Assembly: GCA_949825045.1 (NCBI GenBank)
Contig: OX463818.1
Location: 32,442,906-32,506,905, forward strand
Direction of reading: 5' to 3'
Origin: Argyresthia goedartella
Lineage: Eukaryota > Arthropoda > Insecta > Lepidoptera > Argyresthiidae
Length of the DNA stretch: 64,000 nucleotides
The notes below the pieces were generated by a model. The model was given only the letters and a program-made list of their open reading frames with translations, did not search any database and was not told the DNA's origin. A program made the position numbers and the translations under genes. Of the stretch, positions 22,084-32,477 are shown one piece after another (position 1 is the stretch's first letter; each line of letters opens with the position of its first letter).

Positions 22084-23169
22084 ATGGGCAGGAAGAAGCC
22101 TAAGAAAAGAAAGAAAGAAGAGGAGGAGGAGGATCTGTCTGATAGTGGGGAATCCTCAAGTCCGTGTGATGAACCAAAAGATGACAAGGATAAGTATAAG
22201 CCTTTTCAGGTCCCGGATTATGTCCGCTATTACCCAGTGGATGGAGGTAAATTAGATTATATCGTTTATTTTGAAAGCAGCGACACTGGCAAGGCATTGG
22301 GCGACAGAGACATGATGGCTCTAGCGAACTGCCTCAAAAGATTCAATAAAGGCATAAAACAGTTAAGACGTATCAACAAATACAAGATTGGTGTTGTGTT
22401 TGAGCGGCCAGGGCTTGCCAATGCAGCTTTAAGCAATAAAACATTTCTGGATTCATACAAACTAAAGGCGACTATTCCTGCTACGGCCACTGAAGTGACT
22501 GGAGTAATACAAAATGTGCCACTTGATTTATCCAATGAGCAGATCTATTCAAATATTTCTTGCTCCAAAAACATAGTATCAGTAAGAAGATTTATGAAAC
22601 GAACAATTAACAATAACACTGTTGAGTTCCAGCCTTTGAAGACAGTCTCAATAACATTCTCCTGCCCATCCCTGCCCGACAGTGTGGATCTAAACAGCTG
22701 GCGTTTCGAGGTTCGCCCGTACATCACTCCAGTGAAGCAGTGTCTACGGTGCCTGAGGTACGGACACATAGCTAAATTTTGTAAAAACGCAGAGAAGTGC
22801 TCTATCTGCTCAGGTAGCCACAACTTCAAGTCTTGTACAGTTGATGCAGCGGATGCCTCTTGCTGTCATTGCAAAGGCAATCATATCGCCATCTCACCTG
22901 ACTGCCCTGTAAAAAAGGAGAAAATTAATCAAAACAAAATGAAATTAGACAAGAAAACATTTGCTGAAACCCTGGAAAAATCATTTCCTCCACTAATATC
23001 TAAAAGCCCTTCTGATCAGCTAGCACTGCTTCTCAATTCAGAACATATAATGAACATTATAGTAGGCTCAGTAACTAAGTTACTAACTCAGAACAAAACA
23101 AACGAACTTTCAATTAATTCACAAAACATTAAAACCATTCTTCTTGAAACACTAAGTAAGAGTAATTAA
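22084..23169 (+). CDS. LINE 2 ORF1 gag-like protein, 361 aa, intact
   Basis: A nucleic-acid-binding protein that would package the element RNA. It starts with a basic/acidic tail (MGRKKPKKRKKEEEEE) and a folded N-terminal domain (LDYIVYFESSD to IGVVFERPG). Near residues 218-275 follow three zinc knuckles: CLRCLRYGHIAKFC (C-x2-C-x4-H-x4-C), CSICSGSHNFKSC (C-x2-C-x3-H-x4-C) and CCHCKGNHIAISPDC. It is uninterrupted. ORF2 begins 17 nt after its stop. Confidence 0.8.
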   Translation: MGRKKPKKRKKEEEEEDLSDSGESSSPCDEPKDDKDKYKPFQVPDYVRYYPVDGGKLDYIVYFESSDTGKALGDRDMMALANCLKRFNKGIKQLRRINKYKIGVVFERPGLANAALSNKTFLDSYKLKATIPATATEVTGVIQNVPLDLSNEQIYSNISCSKNIVSVRRFMKRTINNNTVEFQPLKTVSITFSCPSLPDSVDLNSWRFEVRPYITPVKQCLRCLRYGHIAKFCKNAEKCSICSGSHNFKSCTVDAADASCCHCKGNHIAISPDCPVKKEKINQNKMKLDKKTFAETLEKSFPPLISKSPSDQLALLLNSEHIMNIIVGSVTKLLTQNKTNELSINSQNIKTILLETLSKSN

Positions 23170-23186
23170 TTTGTTATTCTTTTTTA

Positions 23187-26100
23187 ATGGATCAATTAAA
23201 CATAATGCAATGGAACTCACAAAGTTTAATTAGTAATAGACTTGTTTTAACACATTTCCTGAAGGAGAATAATATTCACGTAGCAATTATTTGTGAAACT
23301 TGGCTAAAGCCGAAACAACGTTTCAATATTCGAGGTTATAATATTTGTAGATTGGACTCCGGCAACGACCATAATGGTGTTGCCATAATTGTTCATAACA
23401 GCTTAACTTTTAGAAAACTTGATACATTTTATGATAATTCCATTCAGAACATAGCAATACGTTTAATGTACGGAGATAATAAGGAAGTATCAATTGTTAG
23501 TTTTTATAGCCCTAAAAACTGTCTACCGGTTTTTACCAAACAGAAATTTGATCAACTTATACAAAGTGTTCCAGAACCTGTGCTTTTTGCGGGAGATTTC
23601 AACGCTCTCCATTCGGCATGGGGATGTCAATCAACAGACGCTCGTGGTCGTGATGTCCTTTCAAGTACTAATGACAATAACTTAGTTTTGCTAAATGATG
23701 GCCAAATGACCACTATTGGATCACACCAATGGAGGCGAAATGCTTTAGATCTTTCTTTTATTTCTCCATCACTGGCTCTGAACTGTGATTGGACAGTGTA
23801 TGATGACCCGCTAGGTAGTTACCATCTTCCAGTAATAATTAAAATACTTATTCACAACAATTCACCTTACACTTCATCTCCATTAGACTGTTCAGCTATG
23901 AAAACTCATTTAAACTTTCGTCGTGTTAATTGGAATAATTACAAAAAAAATGTAGATACCCTTCTACAAGAATTCAATATAGATACCTCAAACTCTAAAG
24001 ATTGCTATAAAAATCTTATTGATATTTTAATTTTAGCTACTCGGAATTCATCACCAGTGTCCAGTTTTTGTAATAATAATTCATCACCAGGCATATTTAG
24101 GAAAAAAAGAATTCCTCTCCCATGGTGGAATGAAAAATGCAGCCAGGTTGTAGAGTGCTCTAAAGAAGCGTATATTCAATTTAAAAATGATCCAACTGAA
24201 TGTAATTACATCAATTTCAAAAAGAAGCAAGCTCTTAAAAAGCTTACATTAAAGCAGCAAAAACAAATTAGTTGGGTTGCATTATGTGAATCCTTCAACA
24301 GAACCACGTCGATTTCGCATATTTGGACTATCATGAAAAAATTTAATAAAACTTTCGTACATAGTTTCTCAAACAATAACATAAGTTGGGTCTTCGAATT
24401 CCTTAAATATACGCCTGATACCGTTGAGTCTAACTTGAATTTACATAGTTATGTGCATGCTAAGAATAGCGAATTTCTGGTAAAACCATTTTCTTTTCAA
24501 GAATTACAGTCAGCTATTTCATCTAGGAGAGATACAGCTTTTGGCCTTGACGGGATTCCTTACAAAATGTTAAAAATGCTTTCTAATAAATCTAAATCAG
24601 TTCTTTTAAATGTGTTCAATTCTTTATGGTCTCAAAATATAATTCCTGATGATTGGAAATCAGATTGTCTTATTCCAATATTAAAACCAAATAAAGAGAA
24701 ACATTGCCCTGACTCATATAGACCTATATAGCACTTACATCTTGCGTTGGTAAAATTTTTGATCAAGTTCTAAAACAAAGGCTAGAGTTTTTTGTTGAAT
24801 CCAATCATATACTACCCATGAACCAGTTTGGGTTTCGCAAAGGTCGATCGTCAAGAGAAAGTATAGCTCAATTACAATTAGACATCTTTCAATCTGTGAA
24901 GAAGAATATGTCGTTTGCCGGAGTCTTTTTTGATGTTGTTGGTGCATTCAATAATGTCAATCATCATATTTTGTGTAGGGAATTAGCTTCCATTGGGATT
25001 CCTATTAAATTTATTGATTTTATTTTTTCCTTTCTTCACGACAGAAAAGTTTATGTTAAGATTAACAATCAATTGCTCGGTCCCCGCTCATCTTTTAAGG
25101 GAGTTTATCAAGGTGGGATTTTAAGCCCACTCTTATTCACTTTGTATATTCATAAACTTAATCTTATTTTGGGCTCCAAAGTCCGAAACCTTCAGTTTGC
25201 GGACGATTTGGTGATATATAGCTCTGGAATGAATGCAAATGAGGTTATGCGAAATCTAAATGATTCGCTTTCTAGGTTCTCAAATTATTTCAAATATTTA
25301 AATTTAGACATCAGTCCTGAAAAATCTAAAGTGTTAATTTTCCACAAAATCAAACAAGCTCAGTTTAAAATTTATTTCAATAACACTCCTTTAATGTTTG
25401 CATCGGAGATCAAGTTTTTGGGAGTTATTTTTACGGGTAACTGCTCGTGGAAGAAATATGTTGATAAGATTATATTCTCTGCAAATAGGGGTTATAACAT
25501 ATTGAAGTCTCTTACTAAAACTTACTGGGGTTCAGATCCGAAAGTATTAATAACTTTGTATAAGGCCATAGTTCGGAGTCATTTTGAATATGGCTTTATT
25601 TGCTTTGCAGCTAATGATCAACTTGTTCTTACAAGTTGATCATTAGCTGCAAAGCAAATAAATTCTTAAATTGGAAGTAATTCAAAATAACAATTTAAGA
25701 CTTATTACTGGTGCTATGAAAACCACGCCCATTAATTCCCTTCAAGTGGAATGTAATATTCCACCGTTGAATCTTCTCTTCAAGTACCTAAAATACAGGT
25801 TTATCTTAAAAATGTTAGCCATTGAGCCCCATCCTTTGTTTAAAAATTTGGTACAATTTTACAGAAATAATCAGGCTTTGGCCTCTTCCTCCAAAACTCC
25901 CTACATTCTTCATGATTTTTCCTATATGATTGACTTTAATCAGCAGTCTAATATACATAGAAGCCAAGATCATTGGGCATGCTACTCAGACGATTTTGAT
26001 AGTAAATTCACTTCAATGGTATTTCATATTGATCCCGAGAAAAAGAATAAACATGAAATCTGTGAACAACTGGCAAGATATATTGATTTTACTCAAATAT

Positions 26101-26978
26101 ACACTGATGGTTCAAAAACTGATAACGGCGTTGCCGCAGCTATATACCTACCGCACATTAAAAATGGATTCGGAGTGAAATTGCCACAAGAAATGAGTAT
26201 CTTTTCAGCAGAAGCACTTGCTATATCGAAAGCATTAACTTATATTTCGGAACACCCAGCTGATTCCCCGGAAAACAAGTGGGTCATAATATCTGACAGT
26301 ATGAGTACTCTAAAAGCACTTCAATCAAACAAACTAGACTGCAACACCAATTATATTATTTACGATATCAAGAATCGCTACTCCCAACTTCATAAATTAA
26401 ATGTACATATTATCTTTATGTGGACTCCATCTCATGTCGGAGTGACAGGAAACGAAAATGCCGACTTCCTGGCCAAGGCGATCGTTGAAAGTAATGCTCC
26501 TGAGTCTACTGTACCTGTGCCAAACTCTGATTTCATTACCAAACTCAAACAGAATTTGAAACAAAAATGGTTTAGTTATTGGCAACAAACTCTTGCAGTT
26601 AAAGGTTCCTGGTACGGATCCGTTAGTGGAAGGATTGGACGTGCCTGGTTCTCTAAATCAAACATGTGGAAAAGCAGGAAATTCTATGTTATAATGACAC
26701 GTCTCAGATTTGGTCACTGTCGCTTCGGATCACATCTTCACCGTATGCAAATTATTTCTTCGCCAATTTGTAATATCTGTAATGCCGCTAATCAAACACT
26801 GGATCATATATTTTTCGATTGCCCCGCCCATATTATACAACGCCTTGCCTTTATTGATAAACTGTTGCTCATCTACAAACCAGAAGATATCCCGCGTACC
26901 ACTGTTGACTTATTGAAGAATTTTGAAAATTATCAATATATTTACGATTATATCTGCTCTACTATTGAAGATATTTAG
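23187..26978 (+). pseudogene. LINE 2 ORF2 polyprotein, two breaks
   Basis: The endonuclease (MQWNSQSLISNR, CETWLK, FAGDFNALHSAWG, LDLSFIS) runs to about 23880. The RT follows with SYRPI, NQFGFRKGRSS, GVFFDVVGAFN, YQGGILSPLLF and the catalytic LQFADDLV. The RNase H at 26095-26500 keeps its acidic residues: YTDGSK, FSAEALA, ISDSMSTL and TPSHVGVTGNENAD. The C-terminal CNICNAANQTLDHIFFDC finger is complete. A frameshift sits near 24730, right after SYRPI. Between RT and RNase H the frame is destroyed by a perfect foldback at 25595-25662, after which the frame changes. Confidence 0.8.
25595..25662. repeat. Perfect 32-bp hairpin with 4-nt loop inside LINE 2 ORF2
   Basis: Arms 25595-25626 and 25631-25662 are exact reverse complements around TCTT. 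The left arm is coding (FICFAANDQLV). The right arm replaces expected coding sequence and introduces stops. Confidence 0.95.
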
Positions 26979-27057
26979 AGTGGTAAAAATATGTATCGGA
27001 CTTGGAACAATACACGGACTAAGAGATATATTACACGGACATGACTCCTCAAATGTG

Positions 27058-27275
27058 ACGTGGCTTCGGCCTTATAAAACAAACAAAAAGACTTGGCTTC
27101 GGCTGAAACAAAAACACGCAAGACTTGGCTTCGGCCTTAAAAAAACAAAACTACGGAAGACTTGGCTTCGGCCTTAAAAACATGAAAAACGGAAGACCTG
27201 GCTTCGGCCTTAAAAAACAAAACTACGGAAGACCTGGCTTCGGCCTGAAAAATCATAACTACGGAAGACTTGGCT
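27058..27275 (+). repeat. Minisatellite in LINE 2 3' UTR
   Basis: Six imperfect copies, about 31-40 bp each, of TGGCTTCGGCCTTAAAAAAC followed by AAAACTACGGAAGAC. It is placed between the ORF2 stop and the polyadenylation signal of LINE 2. Confidence 0.75.
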
Positions 27276-27284
27276 TCACTGTGT

Positions 27285-27425
27285 TGGCACTGTGCTTGTG
27301 CCCCATGAACCGCAAGACAGCCCTTCACCCCCTACGAGCCTGAGCCAGAATCGCTGTCCTGCCGAGCGCCACTGCTGTGCTTGTGCCCCATGAGCCGCAA
27401 GACAGCGCTTCACCTTCTACGAGCT
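27285..27425 (+). repeat. Tandem duplication in LINE 2 3' UTR
   Basis: A segment with GTGCTTGTGCCCCATGA, CCGCAAGACAG and CTACGAGC occurs twice, about 82 bp apart. Confidence 0.6.
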
Positions 27426-27603
27426 GGAGTTAGCGATCTCAATGCCTATGCCGGAGACTGAACTGAGAGCCTTCTGTCCTCTGTCATTGGTGTTGTGGTG
27501 CATGAATGTTGGTCTGTTTATTTTATCTGGGGCTATTGGTTTGTGATTTGAATAAAATCATAAATGAATTTGCTTCAACTTATCTATTTTCAGTTAATTT
27601 ATT

Positions 27604-28207
27604 GTGTGGCTATGGGCAACTAAACAAAACCTTAACAAACTAACACAGGTAAAACTGCTCGCAACCACTGTGATTTGTAACGTTGCGTACATATGTGTGG
27701 TTTCAGATCCGACTGATGAAGAAGTTGATCCAAGCGGTGTGCGAGACTTTGATCAACCGGGTCCCTCGTCTGCACCAGGTCAGCCTGGATCAGCATCTGG
27801 GCCCTGTTCAACGCCTGATCTGCCTGAGAGTCCTGTCGAGGACGCCAGGGTGTCAGGAGAGGCCGTGTTAGCGGCTTCGGCAGGCAGCCGTGGGGCGGGC
27901 AGCAGCGCGCCTATATAAAGCGAGGCGCAGACCGCGTGCGACGCACTTGCCCAGTCGTCGTGAAAGATTCAACACCTCGCCATTATTGTTGTCGAACTGT
28001 CCGATATCTTTATTCGTTTTGATAATTGTTATTAGAGTCCATTTCTGTTCAAATTATAATCAGTCAGTTTCAGTGTGTTTCTTTTTAAAAAATCATCTCG
28101 GCCTTTGGTTTCTAACAATACTTTTTATTTATACTGGAATGATTAAGACTTTTTTGGTGCTTTTTTATGTTGGTGTTTAAAAATACTACTAAGCTACCTA
28201 CTTTCAG
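27604..28207 (+). other. Non-coding, with a core promoter-like site
   Basis: TATATAAAG at 27912 is followed about 40 bases later by CCAGTCGTCG, similar to an insect initiator. The segment is GC-rich, unlike its surroundings. No frame with a known motif is found. It could be the promoter of the Harbinger transposase downstream or part of an unrecognised repeat. Confidence 0.3.
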
Positions 28208-29352
28208 ATTTAATGAGAAATTTACATTTCCTGGCATCATTGGCTGCATAGATGGAACACATGTGGCTGTCATAAAACCTACAGATGATGAGGAGGCTTT
28301 CTACAACAGAAAGGGCTACCACTCTCTTAATGTTCTTGCGGTGAGATATACACTTTTTACTTGGCATTTTATGTCCAATGCGGCGAGGCAAGGCGTGGCT
28401 TATGGCCAGCAGTGGACTCATCAATATTGGTGTTGATAGTCTTTTGAGTGTTTCAATTGTTCCTTTGTCTCTTTTAGGCATATTAATTACAACTATAAAA
28501 AATTGCTACTTTTATTACTTTCACTGATAGACAATATCTAGAAAAATCTTAAAATATTTTCAGATTTGTGATGCGGATCTCAAGATCTTACATATTGATG
28601 CCTCATTCGGAGGTGCAAGCCATGACTCTCATGTGTGGAACATGTGCCCGGTCAATACAGTAATGCGTAGACTGCATGATGAAGGGCAGAATTTCTGGCT
28701 TTTGGGTAAGCAGAATAAAGTGATAGCTAAAATTTTTTAAATTTTTACAAAACCCGTTCTGCCATTACCAAGATATTTCGCTTTTAACAGAGTTGGTCAA
28801 TTACCTTTACTCGATGATAACGTGAGGGTCTTCTATCAATTTATATAGTTCTATTTTTTGTAAGATTTGTAATTTGCAACACTGGAAGATTAAATAGATT
28901 CTTAGCAGCATTCCTATAACTACTTGCAGGTATAATAAAGAGAATGACAACAATTAAATTAAATTGCAGGCGACTCTGGCTATGCCCAGCGTCCGTGGAT
29001 GATGACCCCCATACTACATAATGAGCCGAATTCACCAGAAGCGCACTATACTTCAGTCCACGTGCGCACACGGAATGTCGTTGAACGCACTTTCGGTGTG
29101 CTTAAGTCCAGGTTCCGCTGCCTGTTGGCGCACAGAACCCTGCTCTACAAGCCACGAAAGGCAGCACAGATTGTGAACGCATGCGTTGTGCTTCACAATT
29201 TTATAAATGATCCGTATTTTGAGGTCGACGGTGAGATTATGCGTCGTGATGAAGAACGGCAGCCTCCTCGTGCGCCAGTTCACCCTCATGGAGGCGATGG
29301 CTTGAATGACAGGCAGCATATAGTGGAGAGGTTGTGGAACAACCGACGCTAA
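28208..29352 (+). pseudogene. PIF/Harbinger transposase, three exons, N-terminus missing
   Basis: Three exons join in phase: 28208-28340 after CTTTCAG, 28564-28705, and 28970-29352, with GTGAG and GTAAG donors and TTTTCAG and TTGCAG acceptors. Together they encode GIIGCIDGTHVAV (first Asp), NRKGYHSLNVLA-ICDADLKILHIDA, then LLG-DSGYAQRPW (second Asp, the classic LLGDSGY motif) and RNVVERTFGVLKSRF (Glu). All catalytic residues of the DDE core are present and the visible part has no stop. The first 150 or so residues expected in the family were not found upstream, so the gene is called partial. Confidence 0.8.
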
Positions 29353-29664
29353 TTAACCGACATTATTTGGCGGTATGATGATTGTGCCGGATAAGCAATT
29401 AGCAATCCTGTAATATAGACATTACATAGTACATGCTCAAACATGAACCAAACTTGAATCTAGCTCGGTTGTTTGGAATCCGCACGAAAGCTCATACGTC
29501 CTTATGCTCGATACACAGTTTTTCGTAGATACCTATTTATGAGGAAATTTGGATACTACCCCTACCTTTATCCATCCGCTTTTATATTAGGTATGCTTGG
29601 ATTTAACTCACTAGAGATGAGACGTAACACCGAACATGTGTCGATTTTTGCGGGGCGACCACCA
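29353..29664 (+). other. 3' flank of the Harbinger transposase
   Basis: No recognisable feature. An open frame at 29473-29682 has no motif. Confidence 0.4.
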
Positions 29665-29965
29665 CACCCAAGCAGCATTTAAGCTGTATAGAAGCTGTAT
29701 ATTAGATATTAATTTAAACTAAAAGCTGTATTGAAGCTTACATTTAGGCTGTATAAAGGGTAATAATGCTTATATACAGCCCTTATAAGGGCAAAAGGGC
29801 CACAAAGGGCCTTAGGCGTTACATGGGCTGTAAAATAGTGCAGAAGCTGAATTAGAGTTGTATTAGAGCTGTTATTTGGTATAAAAGCAAACCATTAGCT
29901 GTATTTCAGCTGCTTTTCGGTGTAAAAAGAAACCATGGCTGTATTAGAGCTGTCATTTGTAGTCT
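29665..29965 (+). repeat. AGCTGTAT-rich degenerate repeat
   Basis: Over 300 bases the words AGCTGTAT, AAGCTGTA and AGAGCTGT recur a dozen times at irregular spacing, together with a short dyad CCCTTATAAGGG. It is not a clean tandem array. Origin unknown. Confidence 0.5.
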
Positions 29966-30613
29966 TGTGCCTGTTCGGTCAACACATCAGAGAGCGCTCC
30001 GTACTAAAACATTTCAGTCAGTGTACCAGTAAGATCTAACGGCTTTATTAGTACTATTTATGACATAGGATCGAATAAAAAATGGAGCTACTAGGTTAAG
30101 CTTTCTTTTCGTGCAGAGCAGAATCTTGAGGAATATTATACTCTGATAATATTAACATATTTATACAATTCTATGTGTCTGTTTGCATAGCAGAAATAAA
30201 AAGTTAAATAATATTTGATTTCCATTCATACTTAAACAGGCTTAGGACTGTCATTCTAGTCAAGTCATCATTCATGTCAATGCCGTGTCTGTGTGTGCGA
30301 GAGCGAGTCGGCATGGCTCAATGCCTCCGGCCCGCCGCCCCGCTCTCTCGGAGCGATGTCCTAATAGTCCTAATAGACCGAATGTCCGATTAGCGTAGGG
30401 TAACGTTTCTTTTAGACCGAGTGTAATTATCTTTGGGCGAAAGTCGCCCGATGACAGTTGTGTGTGACAGTTGTAGTTACGTCTACGTCGGAAAATCAAA
30501 ATGTAAAATAAATGAGTAGTAAATCCGTGTAAATAAAGTGTTTTAACCATTTAGCTGGCAAGGGCACTTGACTAAAGGAAATTAGCACTTTTCTGCTGTA
30601 TTTTCGAACGACC
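29966..30613 (+). other. No recognisable gene
   Basis: A GC-rich patch lies around 30300-30360. No coding motif was seen on either strand. Confidence 0.35.
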
Positions 30614-32208
30614 AACCTATTCAATGACACTCCAAACCAAGAGAAAAAACTTGCCTTCGACTGGAGGAGCATGGCTCGTACTAGGCTGGGTGGCTGGCAG
30701 CCTAGGCAGTAGAGCTGGCATCAGTGGCATGTCGAAGACAAGGGTGTATTCCACAACAACTTCTGTTTCAGCATCAGGCATGGGTGGGCTTGGCGGGGCA
30801 GCGATTTCTTCCTGAAGCTGTAAATGGGCAGGGTAATTAAATAATTTGTATTTCGGTATATTGGTCACAATTACAATACTTTTTGCTGTGTGGTGACGGC
30901 CGAAGAAACAACAACAGCAGTGGACCATAAATCTACATGTTATCTGCTAAAAGTATAATAAAAAACAGACCTCACAGTTAAGTGCCATATTGTTATTGAA
31001 AAATTAATGATTATTACTTGCAAAAAATTAGTAAACTGCATTATTTGAGCATGCAAGTTAAAATACAAGATCAAAATTACTATAAAGTCCTATTATAATG
31101 AGTGTAGTGTAAAGCCTCATGTAAATGGTAAACAATTAGTAATAATACAAAGCATCAAAAGGTGTTGGTATACACACATAAACATATAGATAAACACCCA
31201 GATAACACGAATGGTCATCACACAAATGCTTGACATCAATCCCACGACCTCGAGCACAGCAGGCAGGATCTCTACGGAATGCGCCACAAAGACGTCAGTA
31301 AAGTGTACCATGAATACAAGGCTTGAGAAATAGGCAAAGAAAAGCAAAAACATCATACATCGAATGGGATTCTGACTTCTTCATCCCCCAACACCGCCTG
31401 TTTTCCAATAATGGAGAAGATCCTCTCTTCCACTGGGGTTAAAACTTCAGCAGAAGGTGGACCTCCTCCTGTCCCACGCCTGTGCTCTTCTTGCTCCCCT
31501 ACCTTCTTCTTGACGCGATATTTAATTTCGCGCCAATACTAAACATGCAATTATGCAAAAAAGGGTGAAAACACAATGTTAGGTGGAAAAAGCAAAAAGA
31601 AATGATGAAAACACAATGTTAGGTAGAAACACACAATACCAAAATAATTCTGAACTCTGAAATAATCACACACTTACGTCGCGCCACTGAGTGCCCGTTT
31701 TAAAGTGCCATGACTGCATTCAGTCTGGCCGCCAGCTCCTCCAATTGCTGCCTTCTTTCTAGATGGCGCTGCTACGTATACACTCCAAAAAATGTATCTC
31801 TGTGTTGAAAAATAATTAAAAATACAACTAAGCCTAATCTTACTGAAATAAATGTGAATTTATAAACTGTGTATATAGATACTATTAAATCAAATGTATA
31901 AATCAAGACTAAACAAGTGAATAAAGTGATAAAGGACACAAAGTGTAAACAACAACAATGACAACATCAATAAACAGAATTAAACAGTAAAGTGGTCTAA
32001 TACAAAGTGCTACTACATAACAACAACATATACAACAACAATTTATGACAAACGTAGTGAATAATAACTGTGAACAATAAAATAATTGCATTCCTTTGTG
32101 TAAACAAGTGAGTGTCAGTGCAAAGTCCACCAACGAAATAACTCACAAAGCACGCATTTCATCATCTCATAAGATACATAGATGATTTTCGACGTATCAG
32201 TATCAACA

Positions 32209-32299
32209 CTCGATAGCCGAACGGGTTAAGAACTCTTAACCGCACCTGGCGATCCTTCGATCGATGGTTCGATCCCCAGCCGCAGCGAACTTTTTTTTT
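32209..32299 (+). repeat. tRNA-like segment with Pol III boxes and T-run
   Basis: An A-box-like TAGCCGAACGG and a perfect B box GGTTCGATCCC lie 59 bases apart, and a run of nine T follows at 32291. The D-arm region contains GGTTAAG-AACT-CTTAACC. The T-arm pairs poorly and no full cloverleaf forms, so this is a tRNA-derived (SINE-like) segment, not a functional tRNA gene. Confidence 0.5.
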
Positions 32300-32477
32300 C
32301 AACTTTATTTCACCGCTGACGAATCATATAGTGACATCTGTGCAATAAATCAAGCAACTTCCAAAAAAAAACAGATAACTCAGTGGATTAATAACCAGAG
32401 TCTAGACAAGACCATACTAGAGAAGAGAGAGTCGCAATATTTCACCACCAGAGGTCACCATTTGTATATCTAACAAG

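Larger units (their letters stand above)
22000..27565 (+). mobile_element. LINE 2: I-group non-LTR retrotransposon with RNase H
   Basis: The order is ORF1 (gag-like, zinc knuckles), ORF2 (endonuclease, RT, RNase H, C-terminal zinc finger), then a 3' UTR with a minisatellite and an AATAAA near 27550. This matches the I/Nimb group of insect LINEs. ORF1 is intact while ORF2 is broken at two sites. Confidence 0.75.

Noticed and set aside
27604..27918. 104-aa frame with SDPTDEEVDPSGVRDFDQPG as a first Harbinger exon
   Set aside because: It lacks the helix-turn-helix or any conserved N-terminal Harbinger motif, and no phase-consistent splice to 28208 could be shown.
32209..32299. A functional tRNA gene
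   Set aside because: A and B boxes are present but T-arm and acceptor pairing fail.
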